DNA of 51,475 nt from positions 1 through 51,475 of the forward strand of contig JAFEGD010000007.1 in NCBI GenBank assembly GCA_018240245.1, in the 5' to 3' direction. A program made the position numbers and the translations under genes. This document shows, piece after piece, positions 16,386 through 25,428 of the stretch (its first letter is position 1; the number at the start of each line of letters is the position of its first letter). A model generated the notes under the pieces. That model saw only the letters and a program-made list of their open reading frames with translations. It searched no databases and was not told the DNA's origin. The stretch is from Spirochaetota bacterium. GTDB taxonomy: Bacteria > Spirochaetota > Leptospiria > Turneriellales > Turneriellaceae.

Positions 16386-17168
16386 ATGTTCTTCAAGGCG
16401 AAGAAGAAAGATAATTTTCATAGCGATAGCCCCGGCATCGTGCTGGTGAAGCTGCGCGAGAAATATGCGCGCGCGTACGAGCGCTATGGTGCGCGTTTTT
16501 TCGACAAGGCAAAGCTCGAAGAGCGCATCAATTTTCAACGTGCGACTCGTTCTGATTTTCAGCGCTTCGTCGTCGATGAGATGCAATTTTATAAGACGAT
16601 GGAAACAAAAGCCGTCGAAGAAGAAACGAAGCGTAAACGCCAAGAAGAAGCCGACGCGCGCATGCGCGAAATAATGGACGCCAACGATGCGCTCATCGCG
16701 CATTACCCCGACGTGTTTTTTCATCCGCTCGCGACGCTCGAATGCCGCCGAATCGTCGGCGCCATCTCGAATCTTTTTCCCGAAATCGAAAACGAATTGC
16801 GCTATGTCTTTCAGGGGCGACGCGAATGGAGCGAGATAAAATTTCAACTGGCGGATCTCGAACGGTTTGTGTATAAGCCGCCGATGCGCATGACCGCTTT
16901 CTTATCGCACTATGTCGCCGAGTTACAGAAATGGGGCGAGACGGGACGCGACGACGCCGACAGAAAATTTTTACAGACTGCGGCGATGTGTTTGACGGCG
17001 ATCACGAACGAAATTCGCACGACAATCGACGGCCTTGTCGATGCCGACAAAGTTCGCGCGGCGCAAATTACCGCGCGTCTCGATGCAATCGTCGCCGATT
17101 TTAGGCTGAGCGATTGGGCGCAGCACGGGCTCTCGCTCAAAGCGCAGCAGCGCTTAACCTTGCGTTAA
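16386..17168 (+). CDS. Hypothetical helical cytoplasmic protein
   Basis: 260 residues from ATG 16386 (MFFKAKKKDNF...). The frame is open further upstream, but that part is the palindromic element, so I start here. Residues ~70-105 form a charged helix (ETKAVEEETKRKRQEEADAR), and the rest is largely alpha-helical with no recognised catalytic motif. There is no signal peptide. The 3' end overlaps the convergent DUF1577-like gene by 15 bp. Function unknown. Confidence 0.55.
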   Translation: MFFKAKKKDNFHSDSPGIVLVKLREKYARAYERYGARFFDKAKLEERINFQRATRSDFQRFVVDEMQFYKTMETKAVEEETKRKRQEEADARMREIMDANDALIAHYPDVFFHPLATLECRRIVGAISNLFPEIENELRYVFQGRREWSEIKFQLADLERFVYKPPMRMTAFLSHYVAELQKWGETGRDDADRKFLQTAAMCLTAITNEIRTTIDGLVDADKVRAAQITARLDAIVADFRLSDWAQHGLSLKAQQRLTLR

Positions 17169-18224
17169 TTTCAGCGATTCTTCGAGGTTGAGCTCTGACA
17201 TCGCTTCGAGATCTTGAAATTCAAGTGTGACTCTCGTTCGCCCGCCGCCCAAGTTCGAACTTGCGTTCACGGTTGCCAAAAATAGCCCAAGGCTGTCTTG
17301 GCCTTTCTGAATACGAAAAAGTACGACAAACCCCGGTTGAAAATGCCGCAGCAGCATGCGGTCGGCGATTTCTAATGTGGCTTGTTTCATATTAACATGC
17401 GTGAGCGGCAGTGCGCGTGTTTCTTCGAATGCGAGTCCGATTTTTCGTAATTGCGCTTCTAACGCAATACCGATTTTTTTTACCGTTTGCATAACGGCGT
17501 CGTCGACGAAGCGCGGCATATTTACCTGTATGTAACCGATCGGCAGATGGGTTTTGTATAAAATGGGGATTGTGAATTCTGCCTTGAGGTTTACCGGCAC
17601 TTTCAAATCGCTCTTTTGTAATTCTTCTAAATATGTGTCTTGAGGAAAATACTGGCGCGGGTTGAAGTTTGAAGGCGGTTCGGGCGAATAGTAGATGATG
17701 CGCGGGTTTTTGACGAGCGCTTTGAGGCGCGCATCGGTCGCATCGCCGCTCGCAAAGAAGATTTTATAATACGGTACCATTTGGCGCAACTCGCCGTCGA
17801 AAAAATTGATTACTTGTGAATTGATTTTCTTTTTATTGTTTTCAATGACGAAAGCGATATCTTTTGCCGACGTAAGATTTGTTATGAGAAATTGCGCCGA
17901 ATCGTTCGACGGTGCGTCGTCTTTTCTTGCTTCGTCGGTAATTTCCAAAACCTGCGGATAGAGAATTTCGGTTGGGCCGTTGCGTGCGACGAATCGGCAG
18001 ATTGCGACGATATGCTTGTGGTTATGGCGCACAAGTACTCGGCGTTCGCTCGGCGAATCGAGCTGCTGCGTGCGTATTCTGATCTCAGGCCCGGTCGAGA
18101 GCAGGTTGTATGAAATAAATCCTGCTGGGAATTCTTCTTCGCCGACAAGAATCGAGCACGGTTTTTTACCTAGTATGGTGTTCAGAATTTGGTGAACTTG
18201 CGCGCTTTGGGTGACCTTTACCAT
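17154..18224 (-). CDS. Probable DUF1577-type (PilZ-related) leptospiral protein
   Basis: 356 residues, no signal peptide. The overall layout (N-terminal PilZ-like beta region, middle region with YYKIFFASGDATDARLKAL, and C-terminal PilZ-like segment with FQPGFVVLFRIQKG and RVTLEFQDL) fits the DUF1577 proteins that I associate with Leptospira. I cannot confirm this by search. If correct, it may bind a cyclic nucleotide or act in surface/motility control, but nothing here proves it. Confidence 0.45.
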   Translation of the reverse strand: MVKVTQSAQVHQILNTILGKKPCSILVGEEEFPAGFISYNLLSTGPEIRIRTQQLDSPSERRVLVRHNHKHIVAICRFVARNGPTEILYPQVLEITDEARKDDAPSNDSAQFLITNLTSAKDIAFVIENNKKKINSQVINFFDGELRQMVPYYKIFFASGDATDARLKALVKNPRIIYYSPEPPSNFNPRQYFPQDTYLEELQKSDLKVPVNLKAEFTIPILYKTHLPIGYIQVNMPRFVDDAVMQTVKKIGIALEAQLRKIGLAFEETRALPLTHVNMKQATLEIADRMLLRHFQPGFVVLFRIQKGQDSLGLFLATVNASSNLGGGRTRVTLEFQDLEAMSELNLEESLKLTQG

Positions 18225-18362
18225 GCCTCAAAAAATCCCCCTAACGTACCGAGCAGCATACATAGTGGGTCAATAATTTCGTTAAAAAAAGTGGCCGACT
18301 TATATTCGGCGTGCGTCTTAATACCGATTCGCAAGAGTCAAAATTTAATTTGGAGAATATAC

Positions 18363-18557
18363 ATGAAGAAACTTGTATCTATTATCTCTCTCGTTGCGCT
18401 CGTTGGTTTCGCACCGGCTTTCGCGCAAGATTCACAGCCTGGCACCGCACCTGCACAAGATTGCAAAGCGTTGAAAGGCAAAGCAAAAAAAGACTGCATC
18501 AAAGCAGAAAAAAAAGCAAAACGCGACGCAAAAAAAGCGGCAAAAAAAGCGAAGTAA
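18363..18557 (+). CDS. Small exported Lys-rich protein
   Basis: 64 residues: a signal peptide (MKKLVSIISLVALVGFAPAFA, cut after AFA) followed by a short mature peptide with two cysteines (QDCKALKGKAKKDC) and a tail of Lys/Ala repeats (KKAKRDAKKAAKKAK). A Shine-Dalgarno GGAG lies 9 bp upstream and a strong terminator follows, so the gene is its own unit. The basic tail could bind nucleic acid, LPS or peptidoglycan. No family recognised. A similar design is seen at 25429. Confidence 0.72.
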   Translation: MKKLVSIISLVALVGFAPAFAQDSQPGTAPAQDCKALKGKAKKDCIKAEKKAKRDAKKAAKKAK

Positions 18558-18581
18558 TTCACTTTTTAGCTTTTGCTATTT

Positions 18582-18608
18582 AAAGAGCCCTATGGGGCTC
18601 TTTTTTTT
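18582..18608 (+). terminator. Intrinsic terminator
   Basis: AAAGAGCCC (18582-18590) pairs with GGGCTCTTT (18595-18603), followed by a run of eight Ts in all (18601-18608). It ends the small Lys-rich protein gene. Confidence 0.9.
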
Positions 18609-18722
18609 GGCCTTTGATAGCCTACAACATACCATTTATATGTAGGCGCTCCAAATAAACAAACGTGCCTGTGCTTGCTGTACACCATGTCTTGGTCTCC
18701 GGCAGTGCTATAAGTAGGGAAT

Positions 18723-19415
18723 ATGTCTTTAGCAGGCCAGCTCAACGCCACGGTCGATGGTGAAATTTTAGAAGAAGAGTCAAAACTGACTCTGAAATCG
18801 TACGATGTAGGGCACACTACCGAAGATTTCTTGCGTGCTGCAATCCGTCTTATTACGGGTAAATACGCCCGCGCCGACCTCGCTCCGAGTCTCGAAATTA
18901 TCTTAAAAGAGCTCACCACGAACGCCGCCAAGGCAAATTTTAAGAAACTATTTTTTGCCGAGCGCGCCTTAGAGCTTGAAAACCCAGACCAATACCGTAC
19001 CGGCGTGGCACTTTTTCGCGAGCTTTTTTCAGCGCGCATGTTTCGCGAATATGGGCATAAAGCCAAGGCAGCGCGGCTCGAAGTCGCGACAACCTTCGAC
19101 TATAACGCCGACCGTATCATCATTCGTATCAAAAATAACGTACCGATGTCGAGTGCCGAAGAGAAACGTGTGCGCGAAAAACTTAAAATGGCGATGGGCT
19201 GCACCGACGTGGGTAGTTTTATTTTAGAAAATATCGACGAGTCCGAAGGTGCGGGCTTGGGTCTCATGCTCTGCATCACCGCACTGCGCGCAATCGGCGT
19301 AAACCCCCGGCTCTTTACGATTGCCACCGATCAAGAAAATTATACCACAGCCAAGGTGGAGATACCGCTGCACGATGACTATGTGCCTCTCCGCGTGGCT
19401 TGGTCTGCTAATTAA
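18723..19415 (+). CDS. HATPase-domain protein, paralogue 1
   Basis: 230 residues. The N box of GHKL ATPases is visible as EIILKELTTNAAKANFK, and a G2 lid motif as ESEGAGLGLMLCITALRAIG. There is no HisKA dimerisation/phosphoacceptor domain and no anti-sigma signature. The G1 position usually read as DxGxG is replaced by KNNVPMSSAEEKRV. It may bind ATP without being a classical kinase. It shares about half its residues with the next gene, 109 bp downstream, so the pair arose by duplication. A weak Shine-Dalgarno AGGGA precedes the ATG. Confidence 0.75.
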   Translation: MSLAGQLNATVDGEILEEESKLTLKSYDVGHTTEDFLRAAIRLITGKYARADLAPSLEIILKELTTNAAKANFKKLFFAERALELENPDQYRTGVALFRELFSARMFREYGHKAKAARLEVATTFDYNADRIIIRIKNNVPMSSAEEKRVREKLKMAMGCTDVGSFILENIDESEGAGLGLMLCITALRAIGVNPRLFTIATDQENYTTAKVEIPLHDDYVPLRVAWSAN

Positions 19416-19524
19416 GTATTAACTGGCTCGTGTCGCACTTTGCGCACATAAATGGGTTACTAGCAAATCTGTCATTTTTTGGCCTTCGTAAACGCTCGTA
19501 TTTCATATATATTAGAGAGCAATC

Positions 19525-20238
19525 ATGCCTACGAGTTCATCATCTATGCCGAAAGACATCCGCGATGCCGCCGATCATATTTTAGAAACCGACCAAAAGC
19601 TCGTGGTGCGTGCGTACGGCGTTATCCATTCGACTGAAGATTTTTTACGAAACTTTGTGCGCAAAGTTACAGAGAAATTTGCGCGTGCCGATTTGGCGCC
19701 GGTGCTCGAGATCGTCGTGAAAGAACTCATGATGAATGCGGCAAAAGCGAATTTCAAACGTATTTTTTTTACAGAGAACAATATCGACGCCAATAATCAC
19801 GACGATTACCGCGACGGCATGCAGCGTTTTCGCGACGTCATCGACGAAAATATTTTCACCACATACGGATTAAAAGCGCGCGACGCCAAGCTCACTGTCG
19901 AAGCATCGTTCGATTTTAATCAAGACCGCATCGTCGTCGAAGTGCGCAACAATTCGCCGATGACTGCGATCGAAGAGGCGCGCGTACGCGAGAAGCTCAA
20001 ACGTGGCTATGAGTGCGCAGACATGGGTGAGTTTTTGCTCGAGCACATGGATGAGACCGAAGGCGCTGGTGCGGGGCTTGCGCTCTGCGTAACCGCAATG
20101 CGCTCGGCTGGTCTCGACCCACGGCTGTTGTCGCTCGCGACGCACGCGGCAAAAGAAACCGTCGCGCGCGTCGAAGTGCCGTTTCACGCGGCGTATGTGC
20201 CGACCCGAACGCGCTACCAGTCGCAGCTCGCGGGGTGA
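19525..20238 (+). CDS. HATPase-domain protein, paralogue 2
   Basis: 237 residues, parallel to the preceding gene: STEDFLRNFVRKVTEKFARADLAP, N box EIVVKELMMNAAKANFKR, RNNSPMTAIEEARVREKLK at the G1 position, and ETEGAGAGLALCVTAMRSAG at G2. The differences are in surface charge and the first 25 residues. Both paralogues lack a receiver or sensor domain, so they may pair with a separate sensor or bind another protein. It ends 1 bp before the convergent acyl-CoA dehydrogenase gene. Confidence 0.75.
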   Translation: MPTSSSSMPKDIRDAADHILETDQKLVVRAYGVIHSTEDFLRNFVRKVTEKFARADLAPVLEIVVKELMMNAAKANFKRIFFTENNIDANNHDDYRDGMQRFRDVIDENIFTTYGLKARDAKLTVEASFDFNQDRIVVEVRNNSPMTAIEEARVREKLKRGYECADMGEFLLEHMDETEGAGAGLALCVTAMRSAGLDPRLLSLATHAAKETVARVEVPFHAAYVPTRTRYQSQLAG

Positions 20239-20239
20239 G

Positions 20240-21436
20240 CTAGCGGCGATAGTCTCTCAAAATCCTCTTCCCCAAACTCAGCTTGTGTACCTCATCGGCG
20301 CCGTCGTAGATGCGCGCGGCGCGTTCGTGGCGAAACCACGACGATAAAATCGTATCGTCCGACATTCCCAAACCGCCATGGATTTGCAGCGCGCGGTCGA
20401 TAATGCGGTTCATCGTGTTTGCCACGACAAATTTAATCATCGCGACTTCGTCGCGCGCTTTCGACATCCCGAGATGTTCGATCGCCCACGCCGCCGAGAG
20501 CGTCATGAGACGCGCGCCGTGTAGTTCGGCGGCAAGCTCGGCGGTGTAGAGTTGTGTGATTTCGCTATCGGCGAGGGTCGCGCCGTCGCCGTGAATTTGC
20601 CGCTTATTCGCGCGCTGGCAGAGCATCTCGAATGCGCGTGCGCTGATGCCGAGCCAACGCATGCAGTGGTGAATACGCCCCGGCCCTAAACGCTCCTGCG
20701 CGATTTTGAAACCCTGCCCTTCGCGGCCGATGAGATTTTCTTTTGGTATGCGGCAATTCTCGAACACGACCTCGGCATGGCTCGCATAATCCGAACCCGC
20801 GTCGCCCATAATCGAAATGTTGCGCAGAATGCGAAACCCCGGCGTGTCGGTCGGCACAATAAACATGCTCGCGCGCATCGCCGGGTGCGCCTCGCTATTC
20901 GTCACCATCATCGCAATCGCAAAGCGCGACCCGTCGGCGCCGGTCGTGTACCATTTGCGCCCGTTCAAAATATAATGCTCGCCGTCTTTGACCGCACTCG
21001 CTCTGAGCAGCGTTGGGTTCGAACCGGCGGTGTCGACCTCGGTCATGGCAAAACAACTACGCATATCGCCACGCGCCAGGGGGATTAACCACTCTTCTTG
21101 CTGCGCCTTGGTGCCGAATTGGTGTAAGACTTCGATGTTGCCCGCATCGGGCGCTTGGCAACCGAACACATAATGGCCGAGCGGCGAGCGCCCGAGCGCT
21201 TCAGAAACGTACGCATGCTCGACGAGTGCCAGCCCCATGCCGCCCAACTCTTGCGGAATCTGCGGCCCCCAGAAACCTAGCGCTTTGACTTTCGCGCGTT
21301 TTTCAGCCAAGGTCGGTAAAAGCTCTTTGAACGGTTTCTGCGCAAACTCGCTCTCTAAAGGCAGAATTTCATGCGTTACGAAATCCTCAATTTGTTTCAA
21401 GATGAGTTTGAGTCGATCGGATACGGCTAAGTTCAT
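20240..21436 (-). CDS. Acyl-CoA dehydrogenase (ACAD10/11-like)
   Basis: 398 residues with the full acyl-CoA dehydrogenase fold: N-terminal helices, CFAMTEVDTAGSNPTLL, NGRKWYTTGADGSRFAI, and the C-terminal QIHGGLGMSDDTILSSWFRHERAARIYDGADEVH (quoted in parts: IHGGLGMSDDT, RAARIYDGADEVH). IYDGADEVH with Asp is typical of the ACAD10/11 branch. It catalyses FAD-dependent alpha,beta-desaturation of an acyl-CoA. The start codon directly follows the stop of the upstream lipoprotein gene with GGAGGA as Shine-Dalgarno, so the two are co-translated. Confidence 0.92.
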   Translation of the reverse strand: MNLAVSDRLKLILKQIEDFVTHEILPLESEFAQKPFKELLPTLAEKRAKVKALGFWGPQIPQELGGMGLALVEHAYVSEALGRSPLGHYVFGCQAPDAGNIEVLHQFGTKAQQEEWLIPLARGDMRSCFAMTEVDTAGSNPTLLRASAVKDGEHYILNGRKWYTTGADGSRFAIAMMVTNSEAHPAMRASMFIVPTDTPGFRILRNISIMGDAGSDYASHAEVVFENCRIPKENLIGREGQGFKIAQERLGPGRIHHCMRWLGISARAFEMLCQRANKRQIHGDGATLADSEITQLYTAELAAELHGARLMTLSAAWAIEHLGMSKARDEVAMIKFVVANTMNRIIDRALQIHGGLGMSDDTILSSWFRHERAARIYDGADEVHKLSLGKRILRDYRR

Positions 21437-21826
21437 TTATTCCTCCAGACGATACATCGTTACAATCAGGCGAAACCCAGACGTGTCGAACGAGTCGTTC
21501 GCCGCTTTGTCCGCCCACTTCCATTTGCTGTCGACGCGCGAGAACGAACCTAAGAGCAAACCGTCGGCACCGCAATCGGCGGCCTCGATGCGCAGACGGC
21601 GCAGCATTTCAGAGCGTTCGTACCCCGAACCGTACTGTAACGTAATTTCGCCGAGATAGCGATGTTTGCGTGTTGGTACAGAATAACTCACTTCGATTTC
21701 GCTTTCTTTGTGGCGCGGTTCGGCGCAGCCCTGTTCAAAAATTTTTTTATCCATCGACATGCAACCCACAAGCGTCAGTGTGCTTACCATCACAAGTTGG
21801 ATTATCTTCGGTTTTTTTATTGGCAT
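21437..21826 (-). CDS. Small lipoprotein, RcsF/DUF4156-like
   Basis: 129 residues with a lipoprotein signal (LTLVGC, Cys22). The segment HRYLGEITLQYGSGYERSEMLRRLRIEAADCGADGLLLGSF (in parts: YLGEITLQYG, LRRLRIEAADCGADGLLLG) resembles the small fold of RcsF/DUF4156 proteins, in which LGxI...LrxxAaxlGAdaiv is characteristic. It sits in a two-gene unit with the acyl-CoA dehydrogenase, divergent from the flavoprotein gene. Role unknown. Confidence 0.6.
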   Translation of the reverse strand: MPIKKPKIIQLVMVSTLTLVGCMSMDKKIFEQGCAEPRHKESEIEVSYSVPTRKHRYLGEITLQYGSGYERSEMLRRLRIEAADCGADGLLLGSFSRVDSKWKWADKAANDSFDTSGFRLIVTMYRLEE

Positions 21827-21907
21827 ACGAACGAGTGCTACTAACGTCTTTTACTTTGCGCTTTCTCTCACCGGTACAGCGTGACAATATGAATATGCGG
21901 GCGGCAG

Positions 21908-23305
21908 ATGAGCGTCTCGATAGATAAGCTGGCCAACGCTTACGATCGACTCGCGGCGCTAGTCGGCGCCGAGTACGTTATCGCTCCTACGCAGAATGAA
22001 AAATTTACCCCGTACTTAAAAGATTACACGTACATGAGCGGGGTCGCTGGGTTAGTGCTCAGACCCGCCTCAGCCGAAGAGACGCTTGCAATTGTCGCCG
22101 AGGCTAAGGCGCTGCGCCGCGGAAACGCAGAATTTCAGCGGGCGCTGAGTCTTACGCTGCGCGGTGGCGGTAGCGGCCTTTCGGGTGCGTGCGTTCCTGA
22201 AGGCGGTATAGTGCTCGACTTGACGCGCCTGCAGCGCGTGCTCGACATCGACGAAAAAAATTTTAGCATCACCGCCGAGTGCGGTATTATTCTTGCAGAA
22301 CTAAATAGCGCGCTATCGAATACAGAACTTTTTTATGCGGTCGATCCGTCGTCTGAGGGTTTGTGTACTTTGGGCGGCAGCATCGCGACGAACGCGGCGG
22401 GGCCGTCGTCGCTTAAATATGGCACGACGCGGCACAATTTGGCGCGCATCACTTGGTTGAACGCCGATGCGGCGTGCGTCAAAGCGGGTGCGCTGCCCGT
22501 TAAAACCTCGTTGGGTATTTCATTGCCCGATCTGCTCTGCGGTAGCGAGGGGCGCTTGGGAATCGTTCTCGACGCTACGCTGCGCCTCGTTGCGCGCCCC
22601 GAAGAGCGCGCGCTACTCATGACCGTGTTTAGCGACGCTGCGCACGCTGCCGATTTTGTACGCACGATTCGGCTTGCGGGTATTGCCGCGCGCGCGATCG
22701 AAATCATCGATGACTTTAGCGCAAAGCTGGCAGATTTTCCGCTCATGACTCCGCAGGGCGGCGCGCTGCTGATGATCGAACTCGACGGCCGCGCCGATTT
22801 TATCGGCCTCGATATGGAAAAGTTGCAATCGCGCGATGCCAAGGCCGAATGGGTGGCGGCGCGCGATGCTAAAAATCGCGAGTCGCTTTGGGCGAAACGC
22901 AAGAGCATCAGCGTCGAACTCACGCGCCGGTATCCCTATCGTTTGGGCGAAGATATCGCCGTACCCTTGAGCGCATTGGCGTATACGATGCAGTTTGCGC
23001 GCGCAAAAGCCAGCGCGCATAAAATCGCAACGGCGATTTGGGGCCACGCGGGGGATGGCAACTTGCACGTGAATTATCTACTCGAAGATAAATCGCAATT
23101 GCCCGTACTCGATATACTCTTGCCCGAGCTCGCGCGCGAAGTGACGCGCTTGGGCGGCGCGATGTCGGGCGAGCATGGTTTAGGCCGACTCAAGCGCCGC
23201 TTTGCGCGACAAGCGCTCGCCCCCGAATATTTTGTCGCGCAAGACAAAATCAAACAAGCGTTCGACCGCGATTGTTTATTCAACCCGGCTCTCGAAGATA
23301 AATAA
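21908..23305 (+). CDS. FAD-linked oxidase (GlcD/D-lactate dehydrogenase type)
   Basis: 465 residues. FAD-binding PCMH domain: LRPASAEETLAIVAEAK, LRGGGSGLSGACVPEGGIVLDL, DPSSEGLCTLGGSIATNAAGP, SLKYGTTRHNL. C-terminal cap/catalytic part: HAGDGNLHVNYLLED and GGAMSGEHGLGRLKRRF, the signatures of GlcD/Dld-type 2-hydroxyacid dehydrogenases. It oxidises a 2-hydroxy acid, often passing electrons to a quinone or Fe-S partner. No GlcE/GlcF partner lies next to it. The stop overlaps the next start by 1 bp, so the two genes are coupled. Confidence 0.9.
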   Translation: MSVSIDKLANAYDRLAALVGAEYVIAPTQNEKFTPYLKDYTYMSGVAGLVLRPASAEETLAIVAEAKALRRGNAEFQRALSLTLRGGGSGLSGACVPEGGIVLDLTRLQRVLDIDEKNFSITAECGIILAELNSALSNTELFYAVDPSSEGLCTLGGSIATNAAGPSSLKYGTTRHNLARITWLNADAACVKAGALPVKTSLGISLPDLLCGSEGRLGIVLDATLRLVARPEERALLMTVFSDAAHAADFVRTIRLAGIAARAIEIIDDFSAKLADFPLMTPQGGALLMIELDGRADFIGLDMEKLQSRDAKAEWVAARDAKNRESLWAKRKSISVELTRRYPYRLGEDIAVPLSALAYTMQFARAKASAHKIATAIWGHAGDGNLHVNYLLEDKSQLPVLDILLPELAREVTRLGGAMSGEHGLGRLKRRFARQALAPEYFVAQDKIKQAFDRDCLFNPALEDK

Positions 23306-24138
23306 TGGACTACGCGCGCGAACACGAATTGCTCTTACCGGCGGTGCGCGAAGCGGGCGCGGCGGTGTTGCGGTACTTCATCGCGAAGAATTACGACATT
23401 CAACACAAAGACGCCGAAAATCCCGTTACCGAAGCCGACTTCGCCGCGAACCGCATCTTGCGTGCGGCGCTGACAAGATATTTTCCCAACGACGCGATCT
23501 TGAGCGAAGAGAGCGATTCTGAAGCCGAGCGTCAGGCCATGAATCGCCGCTTCGGTACGCGCCGCGTCTGGATCATCGACCCCATCGACGGCACACGCGA
23601 ATTTATCAGAGGGCGCGACGAGTTCGCAATTTCTTTGGGGCTCGTCGAAGACCACACGGCAGTGTTCGGTTTTATCTGCAACCCCGCGCGCAACTATCTT
23701 CTGAGCGGCGGGCCGTCGGTCGGTCTATTTCGTGACGGTAAATCGATTGGCATACCCCAACGCGAGATAGTCAATGCAGAGAAGACAATCCCCCCCCGCA
23801 TCTGCGTATCGCACAGCGAGTTCAAGCGCGGCGATTTAGCGCATTTAGAAAAATATTACCCCAATCTCGCGCAAAGTGCGATTGGCTCGATTGCGTATAA
23901 GCTCGCGCTCGTTGCCGACGGCAGTTACGATCTTGTCGTTTCGGTCAAACCGAAAAACGAATGGGACATCGCCGGGGGCGCGGCGCTCATGGCCGCAGCG
24001 GGGTTATCGCTCTACGACGGAAACAGTGTGCTGTTGCCCTTTAATAAAGAAAATACAATATCGCACGGACTCGTCGGCGGTACGCGCGCGGCGTGCGCTT
24101 GGTATCAGACGTTAGAGCTTTCGAGACCTGCGAAATAA
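23305..24138 (+). CDS. Inositol-monophosphatase superfamily, CysQ-like phosphatase
   Basis: 277 residues with the metal-binding motifs ENPVTEADFAAN, LSEES, WIIDPIDGTREFIRGRDEF and NEWDIAGGAALMAAAGL. TREF after DPIDG is typical of CysQ/3'(2'),5'-bisphosphate nucleotidases, which degrade PAP, but inositol-1-phosphatase is possible. It is translationally coupled to the flavoprotein gene. Its 3' end overlaps the convergent glycosyltransferase gene by 27 bp. Confidence 0.85.
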   Translation: MDYAREHELLLPAVREAGAAVLRYFIAKNYDIQHKDAENPVTEADFAANRILRAALTRYFPNDAILSEESDSEAERQAMNRRFGTRRVWIIDPIDGTREFIRGRDEFAISLGLVEDHTAVFGFICNPARNYLLSGGPSVGLFRDGKSIGIPQREIVNAEKTIPPRICVSHSEFKRGDLAHLEKYYPNLAQSAIGSIAYKLALVADGSYDLVVSVKPKNEWDIAGGAALMAAAGLSLYDGNSVLLPFNKENTISHGLVGGTRAACAWYQTLELSRPAK

Positions 24139-24984
24139 ACGAAAATAGAGTGTTTCAAAAAACCAATACGCGACGAGCAGAAGGCGGTGCCAACGGTATG
24201 GTTTATTGATCGTGCGCCACAGCCATGTGTAGCCCGCCGCCGCCATCGCCGCCGGGGCTTTTTTGCGCGTACCGGCTAAGGTGTCGAATGCGCCGCCGAC
24301 GTTCACGACAATGAGATCGCCAAAGTCTTTGCGGTTTTCTTCGATCCAGCGCATGCCGCGGTGGTAGCCCATGCCGACAAAAAGAATATGCGGGTCGGTC
24401 TTGCGCACCGCTTCGAGTACGCGCGCGCCGGTCGGACCTTTTAAGTAGCCGTGGTGGCGCCCGACGATGCGTAGCCCGGCGAACGAGCGGCGAAAGTTGG
24501 TATAGAGCTTGTCGAGAACCTCTTCGCGCGAGCCGAGTAAGAACACGGTATATTCTTTCGCGTGCGCGATGCGAATGAGATTCATCGCATACGATACGGT
24601 CGAAATAAGTTCGGGCAGCGGCGAGTGGAGCACGCGCGACATGTAGAGAATTCCCGAGCCGTCGGGCAAATTGATAAACGACTCGTTGGCCATCTTGAGC
24701 ATGCGCTTACGAAATCGTACCCATACATAACGGTAGGGGTCGAACGGTATCACGAGTTGGGGGCCGAATTTACCCGACGATTTTTCTTTCTTCTCGCGCA
24801 TGCGGTCGAGGCGGTGGATAGAGTGTGCGACCAAGTCGGCCGAGGTCGCTTGGTAGAAAGGTATTTTGCCGAGGTAGACTTTGCGCGCCTCGATGAGCGA
24901 CGTGTCGATATTCTTGTATTCAAGAATCGGGTCTGAATCGTCTTTGTTCGTCAAGACGGGGTCGAGTGAAAATTCATTTTTCAT
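24112..24984 (-). CDS. WecG/TagA/CpsF family glycosyltransferase
   Basis: 290 residues. After a ~30-residue leader of low complexity the family features appear: INLPDGSGILYMSRVL, VFLLGSREEVLDKL, HHGYLKG, DPHILFVGMGYHRGMRWIEEN, VVNVGGAFDTLAGTRKKAP and GYTWLWRTINKPYRWHRL. These enzymes transfer N-acetylmannosaminuronic acid or N-acetylmannosamine to lipid-linked GlcNAc in surface-polymer assembly. No other polysaccharide genes are adjacent. Confidence 0.88.
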   Translation of the reverse strand: MKNEFSLDPVLTNKDDSDPILEYKNIDTSLIEARKVYLGKIPFYQATSADLVAHSIHRLDRMREKKEKSSGKFGPQLVIPFDPYRYVWVRFRKRMLKMANESFINLPDGSGILYMSRVLHSPLPELISTVSYAMNLIRIAHAKEYTVFLLGSREEVLDKLYTNFRRSFAGLRIVGRHHGYLKGPTGARVLEAVRKTDPHILFVGMGYHRGMRWIEENRKDFGDLIVVNVGGAFDTLAGTRKKAPAAMAAAGYTWLWRTINKPYRWHRLLLVAYWFFETLYFRLFRRSRKL

Positions 24985-25428
24985 GGCGTACGAAGATGTT
25001 ATGTCCCTTCTCGGTAATTATGCACGCGGTGTTTTGAACACGCTGTCAATAATAATGGGGGGTAGGTGACTAGGGTGGTGCGGGCGCGTTTTGTGGGTTC
25101 TTTTAACTTGCGAACGGTCTCGCTTAAAACATCCTGAAAATCGCAAGCCTCGGCATTGACAAAGCGCAATGCCTGCTAAAGCGCTTCGCTGCTCGCGATT
25201 TTCATACTACCGCTTCGAAATGACGGCGTACCGTTCGCCGCGTACCCTCAAAACGCGCCCGCACCCCCGAAGCGGTGGACGTCATGCAATTAGATCATGA
25301 CAAATCGATTCTGGCACATATAGTACAAACCGAAGAAGCCTAAAAAAAATCGATTTTTTGACCGCTTCTTGTTCAGGTGGCGTCTAAGTAACGTTGACTA
25401 TGTCAAAAACAATTAGGAGGATATTAAT
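24985..25428. other. 444 bp intergenic region with a palindromic element and hairpin
   Basis: No convincing gene is found. 25077-25265 is the nested palindrome. Downstream, AAGAAGC (25333-25339) pairs with GCTTCTT (25364-25370) around the palindrome AAAAAATCGATTTTTT (25344-25359), giving a long imperfect hairpin. TTGACTATGTCAA (25394-25406) is a 13 bp palindrome close to the start of the next gene and may be an operator. A small RNA cannot be excluded. Confidence 0.5.
25077..25265. repeat. Nested palindromic element (MITE/REP-like), copy 2
   Basis: Four nested arm pairs share a centre: 25077-25098/25244-25265 (22 bp, one mismatch; the core 17 bp is exact), GCGAACGGT (25110-25118)/ACCGTTCGC (25230-25238), TGAAAATCGC (25135-25144)/GCGATTTTCA (25195-25204), and GGCATTG (25152-25158)/CAATGCC (25167-25173). 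The 189 bp have no gene. The interior TCGCTGCTCGCGAT..TTCATA resembles TCGCTTGGCTCGCGATCATA in copy 1 at 16265-16383, so the two appear related. Confidence 0.75.

Noticed and set aside
25344-25359. AAAAAATCGATTTTTT as an intrinsic terminator
   Set aside because: The stem is almost all A-T, and no gene ends just before it on either strand.
25394-25406. TTGACTATGTCAA as a fourth FNR box
   Set aside because: The half-sites are separated by three bases, not four, so it is not an FNR/DNR site by the usual rule. It is kept only as a palindrome near the small gene.
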